A stretch of 64,000 nt of DNA from Xanthobacteraceae bacterium (GTDB lineage: Bacteria; Pseudomonadota; Alphaproteobacteria; Rhizobiales; Xanthobacteraceae): the NCBI GenBank assembly GCA_030037895.1, contig JASHPW010000016.1, forward strand, positions 1-64,000, in the 5' to 3' direction. Positions 8,653-18,071 of the stretch are shown here, in pieces. Below the pieces are notes generated by a model. It saw only the letters and a program-made list of their open reading frames with translations. It ran no database searches and was not told the DNA's origin. The translations under genes were made by a program, and so were the position numbers. Every line of letters starts with the position of its first letter. The first letter of the stretch is position 1.

Positions 8653-8682
8653 CAACGGACCAAGCGATGCCCGTGAGGGCGA

Positions 8683-10101
8683 TTACTTGACGGTGCGCGC
8701 GACCTCGGCGCCCGCCGGCACCTTGCTTGCATCCACCACGCGCCACAATGCGCCCACCGGGTTCGCCAACGGACCCTGGTCGGCGGTATAGAAGCAGTAG
8801 CAGTTGACCGCCACCACCGAGCCGTCTTCAAGGACGTTGCCGGCGGTGAACTGGAGCTGAGTCTGCTCCAACTCCTGCAATTGCCATTTTTTGGCGGCAT
8901 TGTCCCAGCCGACGCCCCAGAGCCGGCCGCTGCACCAGTCGCCGGCAAGATAGGCGCCGTTCAGAGGGGCGTAGTTGGCGACTCCCAGTCCGATCACCGC
9001 GCAACCGAAACCGGTCTTCTCCTTCGGCGCGTCGGGATAGGGCTGCTCATGCGGATAATTGGCGATCGGCAGCACGCCCACCTGCGGGCAGGTGGTATTG
9101 GGGCCGGTAATGGGGAAGCAGTGTGCTCCCGCGTTCAGGGACCAGCCGTAATTCTCCCCGCCCTTGCTGTCATGCGGCTGCCAGAAGATGTTTTCCCAAC
9201 TGTTCTGGCCGACGTCGGCGATGAACAGGTTGCCGGTCTTCTTGTCGAAATGGAACTGGTAAGGGTTGCGCAGCCCATAAGCCCAAATCTCCGGCTTGGC
9301 GCCCATTTTGATTTTCGAGAATGCCTCTTCGGTCACGCCGAAGAGGAACATGAGCCGGTTTCGTGCGGCTTGCGCGAACGGATTGTCGTTGGGCACGAGA
9401 TAGGGAATGGAGTCGTCGGGCACATGGACGTTGATGCGCAGGAGCTTGCCCCAGAGGACGTGAAGGTCCTGGCCGGCATTGAGCGGATCGCCTTCCCAGC
9501 CGCCGTCGCCGCGGCTGATGTAGAGATAGCCGTCGGGACCGAACTGAATCATGCCGCCGTTGTGGTTGTAGTAGGGCTGCGGAATGAGCATCACGATTTT
9601 GGCCGTCTTCACCACCTGCTCGGAGCTGACGACGTCCGGGCTGTTTGGATCGACGGTGACGCGCAGGATGACGCCGGCGCCGTTGAAGGGTAGAGACGAA
9701 TAATGGACGTAGAAATAGCCGTTCTTCTTAAAGTCGGGATCGAAGGCGATCGACCAGAGACCTTGCTCGACGAAACCGGTCTGCACCTCGTTGCCAAGCG
9801 GGTTGATCTTGGTCAGGTCGAGGAACGGCTTGGCCAACAGCTTGCCGTCCTTGGTCACGATGCGGACGCGCCCGACGCGCTCGCAGACAAAGATGCGGCC
9901 GCTGCCGTCGAAGGCCGATGCGACGCCCACCGGATCGTGCAGGCCGTCCGCGATCTTCACCAACGCGACCTTGGGATTGCCGGGCAGATGGCCGCCCGGA
10001 TAGGCAACTTCATCCCTCGATTTGGGAACGGTCTGGGCGCCCGCCGTCGACACCGCAAAGCAGATGGCCGCGACGGCGGCCATGGCTGTCATAACTCGCA
10101 T
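8683..10101 (-). CDS. PQQ-dependent sugar dehydrogenase (glucose/sorbosone dehydrogenase family)
   Basis: 472 residues, secreted to the periplasm by the signal MRVMTAMAAVAAICFAVSTAGA. The remainder is a six-bladed propeller of the soluble glucose/L-sorbosone dehydrogenase family: DPVGVASAFDGSGRIFVCER, EQGLWSIAFDPDF, the active-site region YYNHNGGMIQFGPDGYLYIS with GDGGWEGDPLNAGQ, and WAYGLRNPYQFHFD. The start at 10101 is fixed by a GGGAGG ribosome site 5-6 bases before the ATG; the open frame continues upstream to 10365 but that part is not protein-like. The enzyme would oxidise a sugar or alcohol with PQQ and pass electrons to the cytochrome cL-like protein encoded downstream. The substrate cannot be told from sequence. 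Confidence 0.87.
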   Translation of the reverse strand: MRVMTAMAAVAAICFAVSTAGAQTVPKSRDEVAYPGGHLPGNPKVALVKIADGLHDPVGVASAFDGSGRIFVCERVGRVRIVTKDGKLLAKPFLDLTKINPLGNEVQTGFVEQGLWSIAFDPDFKKNGYFYVHYSSLPFNGAGVILRVTVDPNSPDVVSSEQVVKTAKIVMLIPQPYYNHNGGMIQFGPDGYLYISRGDGGWEGDPLNAGQDLHVLWGKLLRINVHVPDDSIPYLVPNDNPFAQAARNRLMFLFGVTEEAFSKIKMGAKPEIWAYGLRNPYQFHFDKKTGNLFIADVGQNSWENIFWQPHDSKGGENYGWSLNAGAHCFPITGPNTTCPQVGVLPIANYPHEQPYPDAPKEKTGFGCAVIGLGVANYAPLNGAYLAGDWCSGRLWGVGWDNAAKKWQLQELEQTQLQFTAGNVLEDGSVVAVNCYCFYTADQGPLANPVGALWRVVDASKVPAGAEVARTVK

Positions 10102-10472
10102 AAATTCCTCCCCGATTAGGATTGCTGTTCTCGCGTCGCCCAACGCTGTCAATGATGCGATTGTCTGGTGCGAACCTCCCGTGGTTGTCGCTTGCGCGTT
10201 TGCAGACGTTTGCGTTCCGTCGTCTCCGGCCAAGCTCCGTTCGTCAGGGGATCGTCTGAGCGTGACACGGAATTTTAAACTGTCAAGACAATCGTGCGGA
10301 TCAGGCTCAGCATGCAAGCGGGAAGTTGGGTTTGGTGTTGCGCCGCGAACCATCCCGCAAATCAACCGCTGAAGGCGAAACTGCCGAGCTTGACGACGAC
10401 CGGACCGCCGGCGCCGCTGACTATGTGGCCACTTTGGGATCGACCCGCGCCGCTGGCATCACGGCCGGCGCG
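10102..10472. other. Intergenic stretch without a supported gene
   Basis: This 371-base gap should hold the promoter of the leftward PQQ dehydrogenase gene. On the minus strand a TTGACA box (complement at 10277-10282) is visible without a convincing -10 partner. No RNA or protein gene is supported. Confidence 0.4.
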
Positions 10473-10853
10473 TTAATCGTCGTATTTGAGGTAGGCGAAG
10501 CGCTGATCCTTTTCCGGCGTGCCTTCGAGCGCGCCGCCCTCCTTCGCCGGCCGCCAGTGAACGACGTCCTCGATCTTCTTCGCCAACTCGAAATCCTTGT
10601 CGGTGATGCCTTTGGCGGCGTGATTTTGCAGCCGCACCTCGACCCAATCATAGGAGGCGGCGATGTCCGGATGATGCCAGGCCGCCTCCGCCAAATGCCC
10701 GACCGCGTTGATGACCATCAGCGTGCCCTTCCAGCCATGGGTGCGGTACGTGCGACGTATCCAACCGTTCTCCAGGTGCCAATGCGACAAGTCGCGTTTC
10801 AGGCGCCGTTGAATCTCTTCATCCGAATAAGTTCGCTCTTTGCTGTCGGTCAT
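10473..10853 (-). CDS. 4a-hydroxytetrahydrobiopterin dehydratase family protein
   Basis: A 126-residue member of the pterin-4a-carbinolamine dehydratase (PCD/DCoH) family. The family pattern is seen in LSHWHLENGWIRRTY, the active-site HHPDI with the preceding His in GHLAEAAWHH, SYDWVEVRLQNHAAKGITDKD and the final helix. PCD enzymes recycle oxidised pterin for aromatic amino-acid hydroxylases; many bacterial members are thought to serve molybdopterin or other pterin metabolism instead. No hydroxylase gene is close by. The C-terminal 25 residues (after VVHWRPAKE) extend beyond the usual domain. The gene stands alone in a leftward orientation. Confidence 0.85.
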   Translation of the reverse strand: MTDSKERTYSDEEIQRRLKRDLSHWHLENGWIRRTYRTHGWKGTLMVINAVGHLAEAAWHHPDIAASYDWVEVRLQNHAAKGITDKDFELAKKIEDVVHWRPAKEGGALEGTPEKDQRFAYLKYDD

Positions 10854-11042
10854 GGGGCGCTCTCCGTTGCATCGTCAACCCGCGTTCAGATCGCCAACCG
10901 GCACGGGATGATCCAGTGTAGACCCGTATTTCCATTCGAAAAACATGGAGAGCGGAAATTTCGGGAGCCGGTGCACGCTCCAACGCGTTTGCCGGGGCTC
11001 GATTCCGTGACGCGGCTCGCGCTTGTGGCCGCGGCCGCGGAC

Positions 11043-11738
11043 TTAGCGGAGCTCGACTGCGATCGTGTAGAAATTATCGTGCGAGCACATCACCTTGAAC
11101 TCGCGTCGGTAACTCGAAAGGTAATCGTTGACGGCGCGGAATTCGTGCAACAGTTCGCCAAACTCGTCGAATATCAAGATCGCGCCCTTCGGCAAAACCG
11201 AATCCAGCTTGGTCAAGCAGTAAAGCGTTGACGAATAGAGGTCGCAGTCCAGGTGCACGATTATCCGGTTGTGTATCTTGAAGTTGGCGAGAAATCTGGG
11301 AAGCGTGTCCTGGAACAATCCGACGACGAATTCAATGCGCGAATCGGTTGTCGTCGGCACGCGGCCGCCGGTGTCGAAATGACCGCGCGTGAAATCGCCG
11401 TTCCAATCCTCCGGCAAGCCGGTGAAGCAGTCGAAGCCGAAGAATCTGCTGTCGGGCGATCCGTTCTGGTTGGCAAAATAGAAAATGCTGTGCCCCTGGT
11501 GCACGCCGAATTCCAAATAGTCGATTGGACCGGCAGACCGATCGGCAATGAAGGACCACATGGCTTCGCGGGTCGAAAACGACGGCACAGTTGAATTTTC
11601 CCGCGTAAAGCGATGCAACAAAGGCCGACGGTTTATCCTGTCGAGCATCGTGCTGTAGGGCATGTATCGGCCGTAATTGGCGATGAATGCATCCGACAAA
11701 ATGCGCCGGGTTCGCTTGGCGTGCTGGCGAAGTGACAT
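11043..11738 (-). CDS. TylF/MycF-type SAM-dependent methyltransferase
   Basis: 231 residues of a class I methyltransferase of the TylF family: SAM-binding motif YLEFGVHQGHSI, then FFGFDCFTGLPEDW, FVVGLFQDTLPRFL and the metal/substrate block IVHLDCDLYSSTLYCL with GAILIFDEFGEL. Members O-methylate sugars of macrolides and surface glycans using Mg2+. No glycan or antibiotic genes lie beside it, so the substrate is open. The first 40 residues are basic and may be a linker. The gene is isolated, flanked by a pterin dehydratase gene and the repeat copy B. Confidence 0.85.
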   Translation of the reverse strand: MSLRQHAKRTRRILSDAFIANYGRYMPYSTMLDRINRRPLLHRFTRENSTVPSFSTREAMWSFIADRSAGPIDYLEFGVHQGHSIFYFANQNGSPDSRFFGFDCFTGLPEDWNGDFTRGHFDTGGRVPTTTDSRIEFVVGLFQDTLPRFLANFKIHNRIIVHLDCDLYSSTLYCLTKLDSVLPKGAILIFDEFGELLHEFRAVNDYLSSYRREFKVMCSHDNFYTIAVELR

Positions 11739-11925
11739 GGCGCGACCCCGTTTGCTTGCCGGCCCGAAGAGGGGCTAAAACGCGACCCGGCGCCGGTTGC
11801 ACGCGCCTTTGCCGGTCCCTCGGCAGCGACAAAATTATCATGTCAAACGCAATGAGCGATTTTTGGACCGAAATTAACGTTAAGCCCGCGCAGCAAACCT
11901 CGAGACTCGGTGTCGCCGACGCATG

Positions 11926-12025
11926 GAGCGGGATGACTTATCTTCGCATCATGATCCCGCTCTCAGCTTTGTATTGTCGCGCGCCCGGACGGAAACCGGT
12001 TCCCACTTTTTCTCGACGCGCTCTA
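11926..12025. repeat. Dispersed palindromic repeat, copy B
   Basis: A dyad GAGCGGGATGA ... ATGATCCCGCTC (11926-11962) is followed by GGACGGAAACCGGTTCCCAC (about 11987-12006) and CGACGCGCTC. The second half matches the core of copy A in inverted form, and the whole unit matches copy C at 37759-37860. It sits between the leftward hyfB-like gene end and the methyltransferase start. Confidence 0.75.
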
Positions 12026-12072
12026 CGCCGCCGCTCCGGTTCCGGCTGTCGCTCGCGGGCGAGGCGCACCTC

Positions 12073-14223
12073 TCAAAGTAGTCTGGCACCGACGATGAGG
12101 GCGACCAGCATCGCTATCAGCACGTAAGCGGCATAGGCGTTCACGTGCCCCACCTGCATCCGTCGGACCTGGCCGGCGAGAGTGCGCAGGATGTCGATCG
12201 GCGGGTGCAGGACGAAACGGTCGATGATGTGGACTTCGGTATACTCGCGTTTGATCGCGGTGCGGAAGTGGGTGGCGACCGCCGCGGTGGTCTGTTGGCG
12301 CGCCGCCGGATTCAGCAGCGCGCCGAAGATGACGCGGACCGGATTGGAAAATCCCGTCGCCGTATATGTCAACTCCGGCGTCAGGTTGCGCAATCCGCCG
12401 TCCCAGGCGGCGCCACGCGCGAGCGCGCGCCGGCGCGTGAGCAAATTGAACACGATGAAAACCGCCGCGATGATAACGGCGAGCGCGACCGTCAGGTAGG
12501 ACGTGGACATCGCGAACACGACGGGGTTGCGCTCGCCGCCCCGGTGCAACACGACGAGACCGCGCCCGGGCAGAACGTCGTTGCCGACCTGCGCGCCGAG
12601 GTCGTGGAATTCGGACAAAAACGTCGGCGGCACCTTCTCTTGTTGCTGCGCGTCCGCAACGAAGAAGGGCGGCACCAGCGCGGTGGTGGCGCTGGCGTGA
12701 ATGAGCGGTATGGACGCACGATCGATCGCCGGTATGACATAGGTCGGCAGGACTCCGAGCGCGATGCATAAAACCGCGAGGATCGCCAGCGGCGCGCGGA
12801 TGCCGAATCGAGCCTCGGTTGCCGCCGCGGCGCCCGGCGAGCGCGACATGCCGAGGAATCCCATGGCGAACACCTTGACGAAGCAGGTGACTGCCAAACC
12901 CGCGGTCAGCGCCAAAAGGGCGCCGCAGATCGCAAACACGATCTTGATGGGCGTCGACGACAATACGGCGGAGCGCAGCACGGTCTGCAGCGTCAGCCAT
13001 TCGCTGACGAAGCCGTTGAACGGCGGCAGCGCCGCGATCGATAAGACGCCGACCAGGAAGAAAGCGCTGGTCCACGGCATCCGGTGAATGATGCCGCCGA
13101 GGCGATCGAGATCGCGGGTGCCGGTTCCGGCTTCCACCGCGCCCGTCCCGATGAACAAGAGCGCCTTATACACGGAATGATTGGCGAGATGATACAACGC
13201 CGCGATCAGCGCGATGGCCGCGACAACCCGGTGTCCCGCCGCCACGAAGACCATCGCGGCGCCGATGCCCGCGGTGACGATCCCCATGTTCTCGATGGTG
13301 CTGTGCGCCAGCAGCCGTTTCATCTCGCCCTGGATGGTCGCGTAGAGGATGCCGATCAGCGCCGAAAGGCTGCCGATCACCAGTACCACGAGCCCTGGTG
13401 CGGCTCCGATCGTCGGCGCCAGGTCGAGATTGACGCGGACAATTCCGTAGATGCCGAGATTGACGATCACCGCCGAAAGCAGCGCGGAAATGTTGGTCGG
13501 CGCCACCGGATGGGCGAGCGGCAACCAGCTGTTGACCGGGACGAGGCCGGCCTTCACGGCGAAGCCGAAGAACGACAGCAAGAAGATGACAAGCCGGAGC
13601 GCGTCGGGTATCGCGGGCGCGGCGGATCGCAACGCCGGGAAGCCGAGTCCGCCGGCGGTTCCGGCGGCCAATATGAACGCGATCGCCACCGCAACGGTCC
13701 CGGCCTCGCTCATCGCCAGCATGACGTAGCCGGCTCTGGAGCTTTCGGCGCGCTCGAACTCGTAATTGACCAAGAGATAGCTCGCGATCGTCATCAATTC
13801 CCATGCGACGAGGAAGGAGATCACGTCCTCGGCGATCAGCACGAGGACGATCGAAGCAAAGAGAACGTGGTAGAGGACGCAGAAATAGCGAAGGCTATGA
13901 TGGGCGAGGTACTTTTTAAGATAGGTGGCGGAGAAGATCGACACCGGCAGATAGACAAGGCCGGTGACGAAGAGAAAGAACGCCGAAAGTCGGTCGGCGC
14001 CGAAGGTGAGCGTCCCGAGCGTGAGGACCGGCCATAGCTCGACGTGAAATTCGCCGTCGGCAAGGAGGAGAATTGCGCCCGCAGCCAAAATGCAGAGGGC
14101 GGCAAGCGAGCCGACGGCCGCGAGCAGGACCGATAGCAGTCGCTGCGGGGCGACGACGGCGAAAGCCGCGCCGGCGGCACAGAGGATGAAGAACGCGGCA
14201 GAGAGTTGCGCGGCGATGCTCAT
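12073..14223 (-). CDS. HyfB-like antiporter-type membrane subunit of Ehr complex 1
   Basis: 716 residues with about 16 membrane helices, the large NuoL/HyfB-type subunit. Proton-path residues are present: Glu in FLVAWELMT, Lys in GFAVKAGLVPVNSWLPLAHP, Lys in IQGEMKRLLAHSTIENMG, and the HyfB mark TGTRDLDRLGGI. The start ATG at 14223 overlaps the TGA of the Fe-S subunit gene by four bases (ATGA), which fixes it; the frame extending to 14778 is a shadow of that gene. It is the last gene of the leftward operon and would form a distal ion-pumping arm. The second operon encodes a paralogue of 673 residues in the same last position. Confidence 0.88.
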   Translation of the reverse strand: MSIAAQLSAAFFILCAAGAAFAVVAPQRLLSVLLAAVGSLAALCILAAGAILLLADGEFHVELWPVLTLGTLTFGADRLSAFFLFVTGLVYLPVSIFSATYLKKYLAHHSLRYFCVLYHVLFASIVLVLIAEDVISFLVAWELMTIASYLLVNYEFERAESSRAGYVMLAMSEAGTVAVAIAFILAAGTAGGLGFPALRSAAPAIPDALRLVIFLLSFFGFAVKAGLVPVNSWLPLAHPVAPTNISALLSAVIVNLGIYGIVRVNLDLAPTIGAAPGLVVLVIGSLSALIGILYATIQGEMKRLLAHSTIENMGIVTAGIGAAMVFVAAGHRVVAAIALIAALYHLANHSVYKALLFIGTGAVEAGTGTRDLDRLGGIIHRMPWTSAFFLVGVLSIAALPPFNGFVSEWLTLQTVLRSAVLSSTPIKIVFAICGALLALTAGLAVTCFVKVFAMGFLGMSRSPGAAAATEARFGIRAPLAILAVLCIALGVLPTYVIPAIDRASIPLIHASATTALVPPFFVADAQQQEKVPPTFLSEFHDLGAQVGNDVLPGRGLVVLHRGGERNPVVFAMSTSYLTVALAVIIAAVFIVFNLLTRRRALARGAAWDGGLRNLTPELTYTATGFSNPVRVIFGALLNPAARQQTTAAVATHFRTAIKREYTEVHIIDRFVLHPPIDILRTLAGQVRRMQVGHVNAYAAYVLIAMLVALIVGARLL

Positions 14224-14984
14224 GCGGGCTCCGTCGTTCGCTGCGGCGGCGGCGACATCAATGCCGACGGCGGTTTTCTCTCCACCGCCAGGAGCAGGCC
14301 GTGCAGGATCGCCAAAGGCGGCGGCGGACATCCCGGCACGACCACATCGACCGGGATGATGCCGGCAGCACCGGCCGCGGCGGCAAAGCTCGGGCCAAAG
14401 ATGCCGCCGGAGGCGGCGCAAGCGCCGATGGCGACGACCCGCTTCGGCGTCGGCAGCGCCTCGTAGGTCTTGCGCAACGGCAATCGCATCGCGTCGGAAA
14501 CCGGGCCGGCGACCAGCAGAACATCGGCGTTGCGCGGCGTCGGCGTGGTGAAAATGCCCAAGCGGTGCATGTTGTAATAGGGATTGTTGATCTGCCGCGC
14601 CTCGCTCATGCAGGCGCCGCAGGCGCCGGCATCGACGAAGCGCACGTGCAGCGAGCGGCCGAAGATCTTGGCGAGCTTGCGCAGCGCCGGCTCGCCCGCA
14701 TACGCGCCCCACTCGAAACCCTGTTGCCATTCGGCCGGCTCGGCCACATCGCGCCGGCAACGGAAACAGTGGACGCAACGGCCGTGATCGACGGCGACGC
14801 CGCCATCCGCGCGCGCAATGGCCGCGGTCGGGCAGCGCGCGACAAGCTGCTCCGCCGCCGTCGTCGAATTCAGGCGCGTTCCGACCGGGCGGCCGGGCGA
14901 AACGCCCGGCGCATCGTCGCCCGCGCGGGGATAGTCGCTGCTTTTGATCCCCGAGAGTAGTCCTTTCAGCACCCAGTTCGCCAT
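14220..14984 (-). CDS. Fused ferredoxin + NuoB/HyfI-like Fe-S subunit of Ehr complex 1
   Basis: 254 residues. The N-terminal 90 residues hold four cysteines (51 in RCPTAA, then 70, 73 and 76 in CVHCFRC), enough for one [4Fe-4S] cluster. The C-terminal part is a NuoB/HyfI-type subunit with the proximal cluster ligands Cys122 and Cys125 (AGACGACMSE), Cys189 (GACAASGG) and Cys219 (PGCPPP). In the paralogous operon the two parts are separate genes with identical spacing of the four N-terminal cysteines. The start at 14984 (MANWVLKG) is 10 bases after the large-subunit stop; the longer frame to 15062 overlaps that gene. All cluster ligands are intact, so electron transfer is probably retained although the [NiFe] site is lost in the partner. 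Confidence 0.88.
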   Translation of the reverse strand: MANWVLKGLLSGIKSSDYPRAGDDAPGVSPGRPVGTRLNSTTAAEQLVARCPTAAIARADGGVAVDHGRCVHCFRCRRDVAEPAEWQQGFEWGAYAGEPALRKLAKIFGRSLHVRFVDAGACGACMSEARQINNPYYNMHRLGIFTTPTPRNADVLLVAGPVSDAMRLPLRKTYEALPTPKRVVAIGACAASGGIFGPSFAAAAGAAGIIPVDVVVPGCPPPPLAILHGLLLAVERKPPSALMSPPPQRTTEPA

Positions 14985-14994
14985 CGCACCGCCC

Positions 14995-16617
14995 CTATCG
15001 GTCGCACTCGGCGTTCGACAGGCCGAAACTCGCGAGGATGATCGGGAAGTCCTGGAACGCAAAATTTTCCGCCGCGATGTGGAAGCCGTGCCAGTTCGTG
15101 AATGAGGGCGGCGTCACCCGATAACGCGCGACCTTGCCGTCTTGGTCGAGCCGCAGCCAGTGGAAGGCGGCGCCGAGCGGCGCCTCGACGGCGGCAAGTG
15201 CGGCCCCGGCCCGCGGCCGAATTTGATCGAGGCGCACCGGGCCCTGCGGCAGTGACGACAGGACATCGTGGATGATGGCGACCGATTGCTCCGCCTCGCG
15301 GAACAGAACGCGCAGGCGCGCGTAACCGTCGCCTTCCTGCTCGACCGGAACGGAGAAATCGACGGCGCTGTAGGCGGCGTAGGGGAACAGCTTGCGGATG
15401 TCGCGCGCCACGCCGCAGGCGCGGGCGATCGGTCCGACCAGGCCGTAGGAGCGCGCATATCCATCGGCCACGACGCCGACCCCTTCGAGGCGGTCGAGGA
15501 AGCTCGAAGAGTAACGCAGCATGCGCAGCAGATTGCGTAATCCCTCCGCAATTTCCTCAACCGCGGCGACGAGATGGCGGCAATTCGGCTCGGCCGGATC
15601 GCAGGCAATGCCGCCCGGAACGACCGCGCCGAACAAATAACGATGACCGGTCGCTTCGCAGCTCAAACGCAGCAGGCTCTCCTCGATCAGCGCGGCCTGG
15701 CTGGTCGCCACCGCCAGCGCCGTCGAGTTGCAGATGCCGGTTATCGCCGCCGCGTGACTGCGCAGCCGTTCGAGTTCGGCAAGCGCGGTGCGCAAGGCGC
15801 GCGCGCGCGGCGGCGGCGCGACGCCGCAGATCGCCTCGACGGCTTGGCAGAACGCCAGTCCGTGCGCGAAGGCGGCGATGCCGGAGAAGCGCTCGGCGAG
15901 CAAAAGGGCGCGGTCGGCGGGCTGTCCTTCCGCGATCTTCTCGACGCCGCGGTACTTGTAGAAAAAGCGCGGAATGGTGCGGATCACGTCCTCGCCCACG
16001 GTTTCGAGCAGGAAGTGGGCCGACTCCGCGAAGTCGGAAAACACTGGCCCGACCGGCATCGTGAATGCGCCCGGGTCGACGACGACCGTCGGCGGCTCCC
16101 ACCTTGGATCGCGGGCTCTGGGGACAAAACGCGCCCTGGCGTCGAAGTCTCGGCGCATCGGATTGACGCCTTCCGGCCAGTCCTCGTGCAGGACGAATTC
16201 GCCGAGTCGCGGATGACCCTCGAACTTCAGTCCGAACAAGTCCTCCGTTTCGCGTTCGTGCCAATCGAACGAAGGACCATGGGCGAGGCCGACAAGGGAC
16301 GGAAGCGCCGATACGCCGGCATCGAGTTGCACGGCGACGTGGACCCAAGGCGAAGCGGCGTCCTTGTAGAAGACATAGGTCAGCGACCAGCCGGGCCGCG
16401 CCGTCTGCTCGACGATCAGCGTCGCGAAGATAAAATCGAGGTCCCGTGTGAGCCATTGGCAAACGTCGGGCAAGGTGTTGACGCCGCATTCGAGACGACA
16501 AAGGCGCGCGGCCTTGTCCTCGGTCGCGACCGCCTTGTCGGCCCACAGGCTCCGGCAAAGCTCGGCGAAGCTCGCCGAGCCGGCAGTATTGTCCGCGATG
16601 CGCTCGAGTACGGCCAT
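14995..16617 (-). CDS. HyfG/NuoCD-like large subunit without [NiFe] ligands, Ehr complex 1
   Basis: 540 residues. The N-terminal third is NuoC-like (SFDWHERETEDLFGLKFEGHP, about 119-137) and the rest is NuoD/hydrogenase-large-subunit-like. After FFYKYRGVEKIAEG the place of the hydrogenase motif RVCGICGFAH is taken by RFSGIAAFAH (243-252), and the C terminus reads FPIILASFGLSNAECDR where hydrogenases have DPCxxC. All four [NiFe] cysteines are therefore missing. This defines an energy-converting hydrogenase-related (Ehr) complex, which cannot bind the Ni-Fe centre. The ATG at 16617, seven bases after the upstream stop, is the best start. The electron partner or reaction at this site is unknown; quinone binding as in complex I is one possibility. 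Confidence 0.88.
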   Translation of the reverse strand: MAVLERIADNTAGSASFAELCRSLWADKAVATEDKAARLCRLECGVNTLPDVCQWLTRDLDFIFATLIVEQTARPGWSLTYVFYKDAASPWVHVAVQLDAGVSALPSLVGLAHGPSFDWHERETEDLFGLKFEGHPRLGEFVLHEDWPEGVNPMRRDFDARARFVPRARDPRWEPPTVVVDPGAFTMPVGPVFSDFAESAHFLLETVGEDVIRTIPRFFYKYRGVEKIAEGQPADRALLLAERFSGIAAFAHGLAFCQAVEAICGVAPPPRARALRTALAELERLRSHAAAITGICNSTALAVATSQAALIEESLLRLSCEATGHRYLFGAVVPGGIACDPAEPNCRHLVAAVEEIAEGLRNLLRMLRYSSSFLDRLEGVGVVADGYARSYGLVGPIARACGVARDIRKLFPYAAYSAVDFSVPVEQEGDGYARLRVLFREAEQSVAIIHDVLSSLPQGPVRLDQIRPRAGAALAAVEAPLGAAFHWLRLDQDGKVARYRVTPPSFTNWHGFHIAAENFAFQDFPIILASFGLSNAECDR

Positions 16618-16624
16618 GAGTCGC

Positions 16625-18064
16625 TCAGCCTCCCATCGCGCTCGCCGCCGCCTTGAGCAGATCATGCAGCGGCGCCGGCACGTAGATGCCGACGATCACC
16701 AGCGGGATGGCGGCAAGGACAAGCGTCAGCTTGCAGGAAATCGGCAACGCTGCTGCCTGCGCCTCATGTTCCGCCGCGCCGAACGCCATGCGGTTGACGT
16801 GCAGCATCACGGCGCAGAACGCGACCACGACGAGGAAACCGAGCAGTCCGACGACGAAGAATTGGCCGCTGGCCAGCCCGGCCTTGAGGATCACGAACTC
16901 GCTGACGAATACGGCGAACGGCGGCGCCCCGGCGATGGCGAAGCCGCCGGCCAAAAGCGCGATGGCCGCAAGCGGCGATGACCGGACAAGTCCGCGGACC
17001 GAGGCGATGTCCTGCGTGCCGACGCCAAGCACGGTCACGCCCGCGGCGAAGAAGCAGAAGGACTTGGCGATCGCGTGTCCGGTGATCTGGTAGGCGACGC
17101 CGAGATGGGCGTCGGCGCCGCCGAGACCGGCCGCGACGAGGATGATTCCCATGTGTTCGACCGTCGAGAAGGCGAACATCCGCTTGAAATCGCGGACGTA
17201 AATCAGAAGCAGCGTCGCAACGGTCACCGACACCAAGCCAAACCCTATGAACCAAGGTCGCGCGTCGAGGCCGGGCGCGCCGGCGACCACGGGAAATAGC
17301 CGCAAAATGACATAGAGCGCGGCGGTCGTTTCGACGCCGGAGAGCAGGGCGCAAATCGAGGCCGGCGCCTGGCTGTGCGCGTCCGGCAGCCAGGTATGCA
17401 TTGGAACGAGACCGACCTTGGTCCCGAAGCCAACCAGGATGAAGAGAAAGGCCGTCCACAACAGCACCGGCGGCATGCGCGGTGCCGCGGCGACGAGTCC
17501 CGGCCAAGTGTACGGCCCCGGCCCGGCGACGCGCGATCCCCAATAGAGAATAAGGAAGCCGAGCAGGGCGAGGACGGCGCCCAGCGTGGTGAGAATCACG
17601 TACTTCCACGCCGCTTCGAGCGCTTCCGGCGTGTCCTCGAAGCCAACGAGGAAGGCGGAAAGCAGCGTCGTCAACTCCACCCCGATCCACACCAGGGCGA
17701 CGTTGGCCAAAAGCGGCACCGAAAGCATCGAAAGAACGAACAAATTGTACAGCGCGTAATATTGCCGGACGTTCTTGCGGCCGTGCTTGGCGCTCTCGCC
17801 GATGTAGCCCCACGAGAACAGCGCGGCGGTGAAGCCGACGAAGGCCACCAACAAGAGCACCAGGGCGCCGAGTCCATCGCAGGTCAGCCATGCGCCCGAA
17901 GCGGCGACGTGTCCGCCGCGGGCGGCCTCCGCCGCGACCGTAAGCGCGAGCGCGAGAACGATTGCGGTCGCAAGGAGCGTAATCGGTGCGGCGAAGCGCC
18001 GGCCGAGCAGCAGCGACAAGCCGCTCGCCAGCAATGGGACGACAAGAATTGCGATGAGCTGCAT
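16625..18064 (-). CDS. HyfF/NuoN-type antiporter-like subunit of Ehr complex 1
   Basis: 479 residues with about 14 membrane helices. The ion-path residues of the Mrp/NuoM family are kept: Glu in WIGVELTTL, Lys in GTKVGLVPMHTWLPDAHSQAP, Lys in VRDFKRMFAFSTVEHMG and Lys in GHAIAKSFCFFAAG. It belongs to the HyfF branch by length and by gene position between the HyfE-like and large subunits. It starts seven bases after the HyfE-like gene and stops seven bases before the large-subunit start. It is a likely ion-translocating module of the membrane arm. Confidence 0.88.
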   Translation of the reverse strand: MQLIAILVVPLLASGLSLLLGRRFAAPITLLATAIVLALALTVAAEAARGGHVAASGAWLTCDGLGALVLLLVAFVGFTAALFSWGYIGESAKHGRKNVRQYYALYNLFVLSMLSVPLLANVALVWIGVELTTLLSAFLVGFEDTPEALEAAWKYVILTTLGAVLALLGFLILYWGSRVAGPGPYTWPGLVAAAPRMPPVLLWTAFLFILVGFGTKVGLVPMHTWLPDAHSQAPASICALLSGVETTAALYVILRLFPVVAGAPGLDARPWFIGFGLVSVTVATLLLIYVRDFKRMFAFSTVEHMGIILVAAGLGGADAHLGVAYQITGHAIAKSFCFFAAGVTVLGVGTQDIASVRGLVRSSPLAAIALLAGGFAIAGAPPFAVFVSEFVILKAGLASGQFFVVGLLGFLVVVAFCAVMLHVNRMAFGAAEHEAQAAALPISCKLTLVLAAIPLVIVGIYVPAPLHDLLKAAASAMGG

Positions 18065-18071
18065 GGGGCCC

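Noticed and set aside
3915-8690. Long rightward open frames (533, 441 and 632 codons) opposite the ebo genes
   Set aside because: They lie antisense to clear protein families, have low-complexity His/Arg/Glu-rich products and arise from the high GC content.
13084-14037. 317-codon rightward frame inside the HyfB-like gene
   Set aside because: Shadow of the leftward gene; the product is a charged, repetitive sequence without fold-like pattern.
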